Assembly: GCA_017440965.1 (NCBI GenBank)
Contig: JAFSGH010000010.1
Location: 1 to 52,315 of the forward strand
Direction of reading: 5' to 3'
From: Clostridia bacterium
GTDB taxonomy: Bacteria; Bacillota; Clostridia; Oscillospirales; Acutalibacteraceae
Length of the DNA: 52,315 nt
Shown: positions 25,307 through 33,863 of the stretch, in pieces
Layout of the letters: every line of letters begins with the position of its first letter
Position numbering within the stretch: position 1 is the first letter of the stretch
Notes under the pieces: generated by a model
What the model was told of the DNA's origin: nothing
The model's database searches: none
What the model saw: the letters and a program-made list of their open reading frames with translations, nothing else
Made by a program: the position numbers and the translations under genes

Positions 25307-25780
25307 TCAGATTATTGACATTTTCTTGATTACAACGGGAACTACAGGTCTGTCAAAGCGTCCTGTGGGAGTTGCTGCGATCTCATCTACAGCATCGATT
25401 CCGTCAACTACCTTGCCGAATGCCGCATAGCTGCCGTCAAGGTGGGGTGCATCCTCGTGCATAATAAAGAACTGAGAGCTTGCAGAATTGGGCTCCTGAG
25501 TTCTTGCCATTGATATAACTCCCTTAGTGTGCTTGAGGTCATTCTGTGGGAAGCCGTTAATAGCAAATTCTCCATAGATGCTGTCCTTTGAGCCGCCCAT
25601 ACCTGTTCCTTCGGGATCGCCGCCCTGAATCATAAAGCCTCTGATTATTCTGTGAAAGGTGAGACCGTCATAAAAGCCTTCCTTAACTAATTTTTCAAAG
25701 TTTGCAACGGTTTTCGGTGCCTTGTCAGGATAAAGCTCGATATCGATAATTGCACCGTTATCCATTTCAATTCTTACCAT
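25307..25780 (-). CDS. Cyclophilin-type peptidyl-prolyl isomerase
   Basis: The 157-residue protein is a compact single-domain cyclophilin. It has the active-site motifs FHRIIRGFMIQGGD, MARTQEPNSASSQFFI and LDGSYAAFGKVVDG. It catalyses proline cis/trans isomerisation in protein folding. With no signal peptide it should be cytoplasmic. ATG 25780 has an AGGAGG site nine bases upstream. It is a single gene, divergent from the yabP group. Confidence 0.95.
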   Translation of the reverse strand: MVRIEMDNGAIIDIELYPDKAPKTVANFEKLVKEGFYDGLTFHRIIRGFMIQGGDPEGTGMGGSKDSIYGEFAINGFPQNDLKHTKGVISMARTQEPNSASSQFFIMHEDAPHLDGSYAAFGKVVDGIDAVDEIAATPTGRFDRPVVPVVIKKMSII

Positions 25781-25883
25781 TATATATTCCTCCTGAAAAA
25801 ATATTCATTTAATTTTATCATAACTGAAGCATTATTGCACTATACAATTTTAACGAATCCATTATAAGTTTTTATTGAAAACG

Positions 25884-25911
25884 GATATATTATGAACGCT
25901 CTTCATATAAT
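25884..25911 (+). promoter_or_regulatory. Possible sigma-E-type sporulation promoter before yabP
   Basis: GATATATT (25884-25891), 12 bases, CATATAAT (25904-25911). The pair resembles the sigma-E consensus (-35 with ATA, -10 CATA...T). In Bacillus, yabP and yabQ are mother-cell genes, which fits. The spacer is on the short side. Confidence 0.4.
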
Positions 25912-25941
25912 TTACAGAATCAATAAAAAGGAGAGCTTGAA

Positions 25942-26217
25942 ATGGATGAACTTAAAAAACATATGTACCATTCGGTCGTTCTTGAGAACAGAAACAAGCT
26001 TACTGTCAGCGGTATAACAGATGTCGGAAGCTTTAACGAGGAATGTATGATACTGTATTCTGATGAAGGCGAGATAACAATTAAGGGTGAAGAGCTGCAG
26101 GTAAGCGTGCTTAATGTAGATACGGGAGAATTCAGCGCACAGGGAAAAATAACGTCAATAAGCTATTCGGATAAGAAAATGAAGAATCCGGGATTTTTTG
26201 CAAGGGTGTTCAGATGA
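25942..26217 (+). CDS. yabP: Sporulation protein YabP
   Basis: The 91-residue protein fits the YabP/YqfC family: HSVVLENRNKLTVSGITDVGSFNE near the N-terminus, then a beta-rich core (EITIKGEELQVSVLNVDTGE). In Bacillus YabP is a mother-cell protein needed, with YabQ, for normal spore coat and cortex. ATG 25942 has AAGGAGAG. It overlaps yabQ by four bases (ATGA), the conserved order in spore formers. Confidence 0.9.
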   Translation: MDELKKHMYHSVVLENRNKLTVSGITDVGSFNEECMILYSDEGEITIKGEELQVSVLNVDTGEFSAQGKITSISYSDKKMKNPGFFARVFR

Positions 26218-26729
26218 TAACGGGATTTGTGCATTATGTGCAGCTGTCTGTTCTTGTGAAAGCCATTGGCACCGGATATTTTCTCGGTTTGCTTTTTAGT
26301 ATTTTTATGCTGTTGAATTCGGTTCACGGAAAAAGCACTGCTGTAGTTTTTATAAGAGATATCATATTCTTTCTGCTGGCAGCAGTCATCAGCTTTTTTT
26401 TCACTCTCAAGTATAATGCCGGACAGATACGGTTTTATATTCTTGCAGGTGAATTGGCGGGCTTTTGTCTTTTTTATATTTTTCCGGGAGCTTCCTTCGG
26501 AAATCTTTGCAGAAAAGCTGTCCGACGGATATCGCTGCTGTTAAAACGGATTGTCTGCTTTTTCTCTCTGATTTGCTTAAGGCTTACCTTTGCAGTGACG
26601 GAATTCAAAAAAAAGCATCCGAAAAAGCAAAGAGATGGTCGGCAGAAAAAACTCAGGCGGAAGGCTCAGAAAACACGAAAACAGAAAGCAGGATTTTACA
26701 AGAAATCTGATTTAAAAAGTAAACGATAA
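26214..26729 (+). CDS. yabQ: Spore cortex protein YabQ
   Basis: The 171-residue membrane protein has about four hydrophobic helices in the first 105 residues and a strongly basic tail (KKHPKKQRDGRQKKLRRK). This matches YabQ, a mother-cell membrane protein of the forespore outer membrane needed for cortex formation. It overlaps yabP by four bases, so the two are made together. A promoter for divIC lies after it. Confidence 0.85.
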   Translation: MITGFVHYVQLSVLVKAIGTGYFLGLLFSIFMLLNSVHGKSTAVVFIRDIIFFLLAAVISFFFTLKYNAGQIRFYILAGELAGFCLFYIFPGASFGNLCRKAVRRISLLLKRIVCFFSLICLRLTFAVTEFKKKHPKKQRDGRQKKLRRKAQKTRKQKAGFYKKSDLKSKR

Positions 26730-26779
26730 AGCTTTATTTAAAATAAACAATATTTTAAGGAAAAATTTTATAAAAATAC

Positions 26780-26808
26780 TTGATATTGCATTTTTAGTAG
26801 TATATAAT
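26780..26808 (+). promoter_or_regulatory. Promoter of divIC
   Basis: TTGATA (26780-26785), 17 bases, TATAAT (26803-26808). This gives the division gene vegetative expression separate from yabPQ. Confidence 0.8.
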
Positions 26809-26861
26809 TACTATATTAAATTGAAATTAATTAGAAATTATATATGAAAGATGGTGTGATT

Positions 26862-27149
26862 ATGACTGAGACCAGAGGTCGTCGCAGTATAATATTGATA
26901 CTTAGTGTTATTGCCATTCTTTGTTTTTCTCTTGTGATTTTTTCTTGGATAACGATAGATTCAAATGAAAAGCAGATACAGCTTGATTCTCTTAATGCTC
27001 AGCTTCAGCAGCTTCAGCAGGAGAATCAGGAGATAGATCATCTTATCAATGATGCCGATGAGGCTGAGCTTTATGAGCATCTTGCAAGGGAAAGAGGATA
27101 TGCTTATCCTGATGAGAAGGTCTATTATGATGTAACACCCGGTAAATAA
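26862..27149 (+). CDS. divIC: Septum formation initiator DivIC (FtsB-like)
   Basis: The 95-residue protein has a short basic N-terminus, one transmembrane helix (IILILSVIAILCFSLVIFSW) and an outside coiled coil (LDSLNAQLQQLQQENQEI) ending in ARERGYAYPDEKVYYD, the usual DivIC/FtsB tail. It is part of the divisome, with DivIB and FtsL. ATG 26862 is chosen; ATG 26844 is in frame but lacks a ribosome site. The gene order yabP-yabQ-divIC-yabR is conserved in Firmicutes. Confidence 0.92.
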   Translation: MTETRGRRSIILILSVIAILCFSLVIFSWITIDSNEKQIQLDSLNAQLQQLQQENQEIDHLINDADEAELYEHLARERGYAYPDEKVYYDVTPGK

Positions 27150-27213
27150 TTGATAACAGCCGAGTTTTCAGCGGTTATATAAATCTCTAAGTTTTAGGAG
27201 GACCCGTCAATTT

Positions 27214-27690
27214 ATGCAGTCACTGGTTGGTGAAATTTATGAAGGCAAGGTAACAGGCCTTACTTCATTCGGCGCATTTGTAAAAATGTCCAACGGCGAA
27301 ACGGGAATGGTACATATTTCCGAAGTCGCACCTACTTATGTCAAGGACATAACAGAACACCTTTCTGAGGGTCAGGAGGTAAAGGTCAAAGTATTACAGA
27401 TAAACGAGAATAACAAGATCAGTTTATCTATCAAGCAGGCTATGCCGCCCGCGCCCAGACAGGAGCAGCAGAGCAGAAAGCCCCAAACGGGGAATAACGG
27501 TCAGCGCAGTTCCGTCAGAGCTAATCAGCAGACCTCCTCAAAGCCTTCAAATGCACCTGCAGCGCCTATGTCATTTGAGGACATGATGGCAAAGTTTAAG
27601 CAGGAAAGTGACGAAAAAATGTCCGTTCTTAAAAAAAGCGGTGATTTCAAGACAGGTTCCCGCCGAGGTTACGGTAACGGCAACAGGTAA
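27214..27690 (+). CDS. yabR: S1 RNA-binding domain protein YabR
   Basis: The 158-residue protein begins with one S1 domain (about 1-72; GEIYEGKVTGLTSFGAFVKM, GMVHISEV). The C-terminal half is low-complexity, rich in Gln, Pro, Ser and Arg, and likely unstructured. S1 proteins bind RNA, often at the ribosome. AGGAGG is 12 bases upstream of ATG, and the gene follows divIC, the normal place of yabR. Confidence 0.9.
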   Translation: MQSLVGEIYEGKVTGLTSFGAFVKMSNGETGMVHISEVAPTYVKDITEHLSEGQEVKVKVLQINENNKISLSIKQAMPPAPRQEQQSRKPQTGNNGQRSSVRANQQTSSKPSNAPAAPMSFEDMMAKFKQESDEKMSVLKKSGDFKTGSRRGYGNGNR

Positions 27691-27708
27691 TCATTTTTTT
27701 ACATATTT

Positions 27709-27755
27709 AACCGCTGATGTTTCTTTAGGTTTTATCCGGAAATACAGCGGTTTTT
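27709..27755 (+). terminator. Intrinsic terminator after yabR
   Basis: ACCGCTG (27710-27716) pairs with CAGCGGT (27745-27751), followed by TTTTT. Confidence 0.65.
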
Positions 27756-27791
27756 GCTTTCGGTATTACATAGTTGGTTATTCTAAAGGAG

Positions 27792-27815
27792 ATGAAATAT
27801 TATTTCGGACGGTAA
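27792..27815 (+). other. Possible 7-codon leader frame before the fumarase gene
   Basis: ATG AAA TAT TAT TTC GGA CGG TAA has a good AAAGGAG site just before it and ends 25 bases before the fumarase start, which has its own GGAGG. It could be a leader peptide or chance. Confidence 0.25.
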
Positions 27816-27840
27816 TGCAGATTTTCCGGAGGAAATTATT

Positions 27841-28683
27841 ATGAGAGAAATTAATGTTAAGGATATTACGGCTGCTGTAAGAGATGCTGTAATAAAGGCA
27901 AATTTAGTGCTTCCGACTGACCTTGAGGAGCTTATAAATGATTTTGCAGAAAAGGAGACAGTTCCTGTTGCAAAGCAGATTTTCGGTGATATGAAGAAAA
28001 ACCTTGATATCGCGCGGGAAAACAGGATACCCATTTGTCAGGACTGCGGTATGGCAGTTATTTTTGCTGAAATAGGTCAGGATGTGCATATAGTCGGCGG
28101 CGGCTTTGAGGCTGCTGTAAATGCAGGTGTCAGTGAAGGCTACACGGAGGGCTTTCTCAGAAAGTCCGTTGTTTCGGATCCTCTTATCAGAGAAAACACA
28201 GGAGATAATACTCCTGCGGTCATCCATACGAAAATAGTAACAGGGGATAGGCTTAATATCACCGTTGCTCCTAAGGGATTTGGCAGTGAAAATATGAGTA
28301 AGATAAAAATGTTCAATCCCACCGCCTCAAGAGAGGATATAATAGATTTTGTTGTTTCCGTTATCAAGGAAGCAGATGCAAGACCTTGTCCGCCCGTCGT
28401 TATCGGAGTGGGTATCGGCGGTGATTTTGAGTATGCAGCCTATCTTTCAAAAAAGGCTCTTTGCTCTTCCGTGAATAAGTCGAATGAAAGTCTGTATTAT
28501 GCTGAAATGGAGAAGGATATTCTTTCTGCCGTTAATGCGTGCAATATAGGTCCTCAGGGCTTTTCAGGTGATTGCACGGCGCTTGCGTGCAGGATATGCA
28601 CTTATCCTACTCATATAGCGGGACTTCCCGTGGCGGTAAATGTCGGCTGCCATGTGACGCGTCATATTGAGTTAAATCTGTAA
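27841..28683 (+). CDS. Fumarate hydratase alpha-subunit-type protein
   Basis: The 280-residue protein matches the N-terminal (alpha) half of class I iron-sulfur fumarase/tartrate dehydratase. It has CQDCGMAVIF, the conserved GGGFEAAVN and RENTGDNTPA, GIGGDFEYAA, SGDCTALA and VGCHVTRH, with Cys residues that bind the [4Fe-4S] cluster. It converts fumarate and malate, or a similar hydroxyacid pair. The beta subunit normally follows directly; here the next gene is hpf, so the partner is elsewhere or absent. ATG 27841 has GGAGG. Confidence 0.9.
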   Translation: MREINVKDITAAVRDAVIKANLVLPTDLEELINDFAEKETVPVAKQIFGDMKKNLDIARENRIPICQDCGMAVIFAEIGQDVHIVGGGFEAAVNAGVSEGYTEGFLRKSVVSDPLIRENTGDNTPAVIHTKIVTGDRLNITVAPKGFGSENMSKIKMFNPTASREDIIDFVVSVIKEADARPCPPVVIGVGIGGDFEYAAYLSKKALCSSVNKSNESLYYAEMEKDILSAVNACNIGPQGFSGDCTALACRICTYPTHIAGLPVAVNVGCHVTRHIELNL

Positions 28684-28760
28684 AAATTTGTTGAATCATA
28701 CAAAGTTTATAAATTTTTTTATAAAACTGTAAAAAAAGTAGTAAAAATTAATAAAATATC

Positions 28761-28789
28761 TTTACAAATCATCTTTGGAATGCTATAAT
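28761..28789 (+). promoter_or_regulatory. Promoter of hpf
   Basis: TTTACA (28761-28766), 17 bases, TATAAT (28784-28789). Confidence 0.8.
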
Positions 28790-28808
28790 ACAATTGAAAC
28801 AGAAAGAA

Positions 28809-28859
28809 GGGCGGTGTTTGAAGGAAAGTTGTTTTCTTCGGCATTCGCCCGCTTTTTTG
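28809..28859 (+). terminator. Intrinsic terminator inside the hpf leader
   Basis: GGGCG (28809-28813) pairs with CGCCC (28846-28850) and GAAGGAAA (28820-28827) with TTTTCTTC (28832-28839), followed by GCTTTTTTG. It lies between the promoter at 28761 and the gene at 28888. Transcripts must pass it, so it may be an attenuator; it also ends read-through from the fumarase gene. Confidence 0.7.
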
Positions 28860-28887
28860 TTAATTTATTCCAAAAGGGGATGTAGTT

Positions 28888-29415
28888 ATGAAAATTACAG
28901 TTATAGGCAGAAAGTGTACTCCGAGAGATTCTTTTAAAGAGCATGCAGAAAAGAAGCTTCAGAAAATTGATCGCTTTTTCGGAGACTCAGCCACCGCAAA
29001 AGTAACTGCAACCGTGGAGAAAACTACTCAGACTGTGGAAATCACTGTTATCAATGAAGGAATGATCTTCAGAGCTCAGGCAAAGGCTGACAATATGAAT
29101 GAAGCACTTGATGATTGCGTAGATCTTCTTATCCGTCAGATCCGCAAGAACAAGACAAAGCTTGAAAAGCGTCTTCGCTCAGGTGCGTTTGATGATTATG
29201 CAGGTGCAGAGATTGAGGAAGAGCCTGAATTTGAACTTGTCAGAACCAAGACTATTCCCGTAAAACCTCAGTCGGTAGATGAGGCTATTCTTCAGATGAA
29301 TTTGCTTGGACATCAATTTTATATGTTCCGCAATGCGGCAAATGAATCAGTTGCAGTTGTTTACAGAAGAGAGGACGGAGGCTACGGTCTCATTGAGCCT
29401 GAAACAGAGGAATAA
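28888..29415 (+). CDS. hpf: Long-form ribosome hibernation promoting factor
   Basis: The 175-residue protein has the N-terminal HPF/RaiA domain (about 1-98; MKITVIGRKCTPRD, RQIRKNKTKLEKR) and the C-terminal dimerisation domain (about 115-170; VRTKTIPVKPQSVDEAILQM, GHQFYMFRNA). The long form pairs two 70S ribosomes into inactive 100S dimers under stress or slow growth. ATG has AAGGGG. The leader holds its own promoter and a terminator, so output probably depends on conditions. Confidence 0.95.
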   Translation: MKITVIGRKCTPRDSFKEHAEKKLQKIDRFFGDSATAKVTATVEKTTQTVEITVINEGMIFRAQAKADNMNEALDDCVDLLIRQIRKNKTKLEKRLRSGAFDDYAGAEIEEEPEFELVRTKTIPVKPQSVDEAILQMNLLGHQFYMFRNAANESVAVVYRREDGGYGLIEPETEE

Positions 29416-29445
29416 TTACGGATTGCGAAAAATTTATTAAAACAC

Positions 29446-29474
29446 TTGACAAACAATCCGTATTGCGATAAAAT
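29446..29474 (+). promoter_or_regulatory. Promoter of glnN, with inverted repeat
   Basis: TTGACA (29446-29451), 17 bases, TAAAAT (29469-29474). A 9-base inverted repeat, TACGGATTG (29417-29425) and CAATCCGTA (29454-29462), brackets the -35 and enters the spacer, so it could be an operator. Confidence 0.7.
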
Positions 29475-29489
29475 TACCACATCAGCAAT

Positions 29490-29523
29490 GGGGCTGCAGA
29501 GTTTCTGCGGCCTCTTTATTTTT
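29490..29523 (+). terminator. Intrinsic terminator inside the glnN leader
   Basis: GGGGCTGCAGA (29490-29500) pairs fully, with two wobbles, to TCTGCGGCCTC (29504-29514), followed by TTTATTTTT. It lies about ten bases after the expected transcription start and before the glnN ribosome site. Confidence 0.7.
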
Positions 29524-29540
29524 AAGAGAGAGGTATTACT

Positions 29541-31634
29541 ATGGCAAAGGTAAGTGAATATTTCGGCTCCAATGTATTTAATGACAATGTGATGAAGGAG
29601 AAGCTTCCTCACGAGACATATAAGCAGCTTCAGAGAACGATAAAGCTGGGAAAGCATCTTGAACTGGGACTTGCAAATGTAGTTGCAAATGCAATGAAGG
29701 ATTGGGCAATAGAAAAAGGGGCTACACATTATACTCATTGGTTCCAGCCTATGACGGGCATTACTGCAGAAAAGCACGACAGCTTCATTTCTCCCGTTGA
29801 CGGAAATAAGGTCATTATGGAGTTTTCCGGCAAGGAGCTTATTCAGGGTGAGCCTGATGCTTCTTCCTTCCCCTCAGGCGGACTGAGAGCCACCTTTGAG
29901 GCAAGAGGATATACCGCGTGGGATGCCACATCTTATGCATTTATCAAAGACGGTGTTTTATGTATTCCTACAGCGTTCTGCTCCTTCGGCGGACATGCTC
30001 TTGACGCAAAAACTCCGCTTCTCCGTTCAATGGAGGCTATCAACCGTCAGGCAATGAGAGTTATAAAGCTTTTCGGTAATGAAAATGTTACAAGAATAAA
30101 TACCACAGTCGGTGCCGAGCAGGAATACTTCCTCATTGATAAGGATATGTTTGAAAAGCGTAAGGATCTTGTCTTTACGGGAAGAACTCTTTTCGGTGCA
30201 AAGCCTCCTAAGGGACAGGAGCTTGACGATCATTATTTCGGAGCTATAAAGCCCAGGATCAAGGCATTTATGACTGAGCTTGATGAAGAGCTCTGGAAGC
30301 TTGGTATTCTTGCAAAGACTGAGCATAACGAAGCCGCTCCCGCACAGCATGAGCTTGCACCGGTATTTACAACGACCAATATTGCGGCCGATCATAATCA
30401 GCTTACTATGGAGCTTATGCAGAAGATCGCCCGCCGTCACGGAATGGTCTGCCTTCTTCACGAAAAGCCCTTTGCAGGTGTTAACGGAAGCGGTAAGCAT
30501 AATAACTGGTCTATTTCTACCGATACAGGTGTTAATCTTCTTAATCCCGGTGATACACCTGCTGAGAATGCACAGTTCCTGTTATTCCTTTGTGCAGTTA
30601 TCAAGGCAGTTGACGATTACCAGGATCTTCTCAGAGTATCTGTTGCTTCGGCAGGAAATGACCACCGCCTTGGTGCACTTGAAGCACCTCCTGCAGTTGT
30701 TTCCATGTTCCTCGGTGATGACCTGACAGAGATACTTGAATCTATAGAAGCAGACAGACCTTGCGGAACAAAGGAAAAGGAACTGCTTAGGATAGGTGTT
30801 CATACGCTTCCCAAATTCCCGAAGGATACAACCGACAGAAACAGAACATCTCCCTTTGCATTTACGGGCAATAAGTTTGAATTCAGAATGCTCGGCTCAT
30901 CGAATACCATTTCAAATGCAAATGTTGTTCTTAATACCGCAGTTGCAGAGGTATTAAGACAGTTTGCTGATACACTTGAGGGCGCAGATGATCTTGACAG
31001 TGCTCTTCATACTCTTATCAAAAAGACGATTTCCGATCATAAGAGAATCATCTTCAACGGTAACGGATATGATGATGCATGGCTGTTTGAAGCAGAAAAG
31101 AGAGGACTTCTCAACAACAAGACAACTCCCGATGCATTGCCTTGTCTTATTGCAGAAAAGAATATCCGTCTTTTTACAACTCATAAGGTTTATTCTCTTG
31201 AGGAGCTTAAGGCAAGATATGAGATCATGTCGGAAAATTATTGTAAGGTTATCAATATTGAAGCACTTACAATGCTCGATATGGTAAATAAGGATATTCT
31301 TCCTGCTGTTTCAGGCTTTACTCATGCTCTCAGTGATGCTGCTCTTTCCAAAAAGGCACTTTGCGGCGATATTTCCTGTGAATACGAAACAGAGCTCGTT
31401 AAGGACCTTTCCTCGTTGTTAAGTGCTGTTTATGCAAAGAAAAAAGAGCTTGAAGAATATATGATAGAGGCGCTTGAATGTACGGATAATACTCAGCTTG
31501 CATTGTTCAGCAAGGAAAAGCTTGTCAGCTGTATGACAGAGCTCAGAATTCTTGCAGATGAGCTTGAGACCAAGACAGATTCCGATTACTGGCCTTATCC
31601 CTCTTACGGCGAGATTCTTTTCAGTATTAAATAA
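29541..31634 (+). CDS. glnN: Glutamine synthetase type III
   Basis: The 697-residue protein has the length of GSIII (about 700; GSI is about 470). Family marks are [11 protein letters not shown] at the start, [51 protein letters not shown] (metal site) and [10 protein letters not shown]. It joins ammonia to glutamate using ATP, and is a main nitrogen-assimilation enzyme in many gut anaerobes. ATG 29541 has GAGAGAGG. A promoter, a flanking inverted repeat and a leader terminator suggest nitrogen-dependent control. Confidence 0.97.
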   Translation: MAKVSEYFGSNVFNDNVMKEKLPHETYKQLQRTIKLGKHLELGLANVVANAMKDWAIEKGATHYTHWFQPMTGITAEKHDSFISPVDGNKVIMEFSGKELIQGEPDASSFPSGGLRATFEARGYTAWDATSYAFIKDGVLCIPTAFCSFGGHALDAKTPLLRSMEAINRQAMRVIKLFGNENVTRINTTVGAEQEYFLIDKDMFEKRKDLVFTGRTLFGAKPPKGQELDDHYFGAIKPRIKAFMTELDEELWKLGILAKTEHNEAAPAQHELAPVFTTTNIAADHNQLTMELMQKIARRHGMVCLLHEKPFAGVNGSGKHNNWSISTDTGVNLLNPGDTPAENAQFLLFLCAVIKAVDDYQDLLRVSVASAGNDHRLGALEAPPAVVSMFLGDDLTEILESIEADRPCGTKEKELLRIGVHTLPKFPKDTTDRNRTSPFAFTGNKFEFRMLGSSNTISNANVVLNTAVAEVLRQFADTLEGADDLDSALHTLIKKTISDHKRIIFNGNGYDDAWLFEAEKRGLLNNKTTPDALPCLIAEKNIRLFTTHKVYSLEELKARYEIMSENYCKVINIEALTMLDMVNKDILPAVSGFTHALSDAALSKKALCGDISCEYETELVKDLSSLLSAVYAKKKELEEYMIEALECTDNTQLALFSKEKLVSCMTELRILADELETKTDSDYWPYPSYGEILFSIK

Positions 31635-31643
31635 TTTATGTGG

Positions 31644-31679
31644 CCGAAGCAATTATTTTTTGCTTCGGTCTGCTTTTTT
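31644..31679 (+). terminator. Intrinsic terminator of glnN
   Basis: CCGAAGCAA (31644-31652) pairs with TTGCTTCGG (31660-31668), followed by TCTGCTTTTTT. Confidence 0.9.
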
Positions 31680-31680
31680 G

Positions 31681-31709
31681 TTGCCTATTCAATATTAATA
31701 TGATAAAAT
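31681..31709 (+). promoter_or_regulatory. Promoter of the nucleoside-salvage operon
   Basis: TTGCCT (31681-31686), 17 bases, TAAAAT (31704-31709), directly after the glnN terminator. Confidence 0.65.
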
Positions 31710-31727
31710 CAACTCTGAGGTGTTTTT

Positions 31728-32552
31728 ATGCAGAAAATGGATTATGCTTATTTCAGGTCTGTTGCAGACTTTGTGAAAAATGTAATAAAGGATGAGCCGG
31801 ATGTAGGTATCATATTAGGTTCAGGATTAAAAAAGCTTGCTTCAAGAATAACGGAAAAAATAGTTGTCGATTATAAGGATATCCCCGGTTTTCTTGAATC
31901 AACGGTGGAATCTCACGAGGGAAAGCTGGTATTCGGCAGGCTCGGGAATAAAAAGGTCATTTGTATGTCGGGAAGATTTCATCATTATGAGGGATATCCC
32001 TTTGAAATGCTTACCCTTCCTATCAGATTATTCAAGCTTTTAGGTGTCAGAAAAACCATTGTTACCAATGCGGCAGGTGCGGTAAATACATCGTATAATG
32101 TGGGAGATATAATGATAATCAAGGATCATCTGAAACTGACGGGAGCAAGCCCCCTGCAGGGAGACAATATTGACGAATTCGGTCCACGCTTTTTTGATAC
32201 CACCGATATGTATACCGCAGAGCTCAGAAAAACAGCACTCGAATGCACAAAGGATGTTCCTCTTAAATTCCATGAGGGTGTATATATGTATTTTACGGGA
32301 CCGCAGTTTGAAACGCCGGCAGAAATAAGAGCCGCAAGGATACTCGGAGCGGATGCTGTAGGTATGTCAACGGTAACAGAGGCACTTACGGCTGCTCATT
32401 GCTCAATGCCGCTTCTCGGTCTCTCCGTAATGACCAATATGGCAGCAGGAGTTCTTGATAAAAAGCTTACCGACGAAGAGGTAGGCGAAACGGCAGACAG
32501 AATAAGCGAGCCCTTCTGTGATTATGTGGAGAAAGTTATAAGCAGGTTTTAA
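31728..32552 (+). CDS. punA: Trimeric purine nucleoside phosphorylase
   Basis: The 274-residue enzyme has the trimeric PNP motifs: GIILGSGLKKL (phosphate loop), SGRFHHYEGY, NAAGAVN, GPQFETPAEI (base-binding Glu), VGMSTVTEA and TNMAAG (Asn selects 6-oxopurines). It splits inosine or guanosine type nucleosides with phosphate to base and sugar-1-phosphate. It is first in an operon with an MTA/SAH deaminase and an MtnA-like isomerase. It would therefore act on deaminated 5'-methylthio- or 5'-deoxy-inosine. Start ATG has GAGGTG. The next gene starts two bases after its stop. Confidence 0.92.
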   Translation: MQKMDYAYFRSVADFVKNVIKDEPDVGIILGSGLKKLASRITEKIVVDYKDIPGFLESTVESHEGKLVFGRLGNKKVICMSGRFHHYEGYPFEMLTLPIRLFKLLGVRKTIVTNAAGAVNTSYNVGDIMIIKDHLKLTGASPLQGDNIDEFGPRFFDTTDMYTAELRKTALECTKDVPLKFHEGVYMYFTGPQFETPAEIRAARILGADAVGMSTVTEALTAAHCSMPLLGLSVMTNMAAGVLDKKLTDEEVGETADRISEPFCDYVEKVISRF

Positions 32553-32554
32553 TT

Positions 32555-33850
32555 ATGAAAACATTACTGAAGAATGCACAGATAATCAATTTTACAGACA
32601 ATAAGATAAATGTTATAAAAAACGGCTGCGTCGCAATAAATAATGAATATATCACTTATGTGGGTATCTCAGCGCCTGCAGGAGAATTTGATACAGTCAA
32701 GGATATGAGGGGAAGCATCCTTATTCCCGGTCTTTATAACTGCCATACCCATTCACCTATGACTCTTTTAAGAGGAATAGGCAGTGATCTTCCTTTGGAT
32801 AAATGGCTGTTTGATACTGTTTTTCCTGTAGAGGACAAGCTTACTGCAGATGATATTGAAGCAGGTACTTATCTTGCACTTATGGAGATGGTAGCCTCAG
32901 GTACTGTCAGCTTTTCCGATATGTACTTTGAGCCTGAAAGAACCTGCGAGGCTGTCGGAAAAGCAGGTCTTAAGGCTAATATTTCCCGCCCCGTTCAGTG
33001 CTTTGATCCTCAGGAAAGGCCTGAGGATTCATACAGGATCAGACAGTCTCTGGAGCTTTTTGATAAATATCACAATTCCTTTGGCGGAAGAGTTCTTGTG
33101 GATTTTTGTATTCATGCAGAATATACCTGCGACGAGAAAACAACACGTTATTACAGCGACAGGTGCAGAGAAAGAAAAGGAAATATGCATATACATATTT
33201 CAGAGACAGAAAAGGAACACAGGCAGTGTATTGAAAAATACGGTAAGACGCCCACTCAATGGTTTGATTCTCTCGGTGCATTTGATTCACGGGCCTTTGC
33301 TGCACATTGCGTCGAGCTTACTGAAAACGATATGGACATTATGAAGGCAAGAGGCGTCAGCATAGTTCACAACCCCTCGAGCAATATGAAGCTTGGCTCA
33401 GGCTTTGCTCCCGTTGAGCGTTTTATTGAAAAGGGTATCAATGTTGCTCTCGGTACAGACGGTGCCGCAAGCAATAATAATCTTGATATGCTTGAAGAAA
33501 TGCATCTTGCTTCTGTTATTCATAACGGCTATCACAGAGATGCCACCGTTATGAGTGCAGATAAAATAATAAAGCTTGCAACCGTAAACGGGGCCTTGCT
33601 TCAGGGCAGAGAAAGCTGCGGAAATATAAAGGAAGGCTATAGGGCTGATATTGTAGCCCTTTCAGTTGATAATCCGAATATGATGCCCTGTCTTGATCCT
33701 GTCGCCCTTACTGTTTATTCAGCAGGCAGAGGCGATGTTTTAATGACAATGTGTGACGGTAAAATACTTTATGAAAACGGAGAATTCCTTACAATAGACA
33801 AGGAAAAGGTTTTCTATGATGTAAGAAAAGCAATAGAAAGACTTTACTGA
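32555..33850 (+). CDS. mtaD: 5'-methylthioadenosine/S-adenosylhomocysteine deaminase
   Basis: The 431-residue amidohydrolase has the metal motif HTH (His64, His66), then HAEYTC, HIHISETEKEH, AAHCVELT and GTDGAASNNNLDM. NCHTHSPMTLLRG and PVEDKLTADD are typical of MTA/SAH (also 5'-deoxyadenosine) deaminases, which turn the adenine moiety into hypoxanthine. The start is two bases after the phosphorylase stop, and the MtnA-like gene follows after 13 bases. Guanine deaminase-like function is less likely in this context. Confidence 0.9.
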   Translation: MKTLLKNAQIINFTDNKINVIKNGCVAINNEYITYVGISAPAGEFDTVKDMRGSILIPGLYNCHTHSPMTLLRGIGSDLPLDKWLFDTVFPVEDKLTADDIEAGTYLALMEMVASGTVSFSDMYFEPERTCEAVGKAGLKANISRPVQCFDPQERPEDSYRIRQSLELFDKYHNSFGGRVLVDFCIHAEYTCDEKTTRYYSDRCRERKGNMHIHISETEKEHRQCIEKYGKTPTQWFDSLGAFDSRAFAAHCVELTENDMDIMKARGVSIVHNPSSNMKLGSGFAPVERFIEKGINVALGTDGAASNNNLDMLEEMHLASVIHNGYHRDATVMSADKIIKLATVNGALLQGRESCGNIKEGYRADIVALSVDNPNMMPCLDPVALTVYSAGRGDVLMTMCDGKILYENGEFLTIDKEKVFYDVRKAIERLY

Positions 33851-33863
33851 TAAGGAGAAGAAT

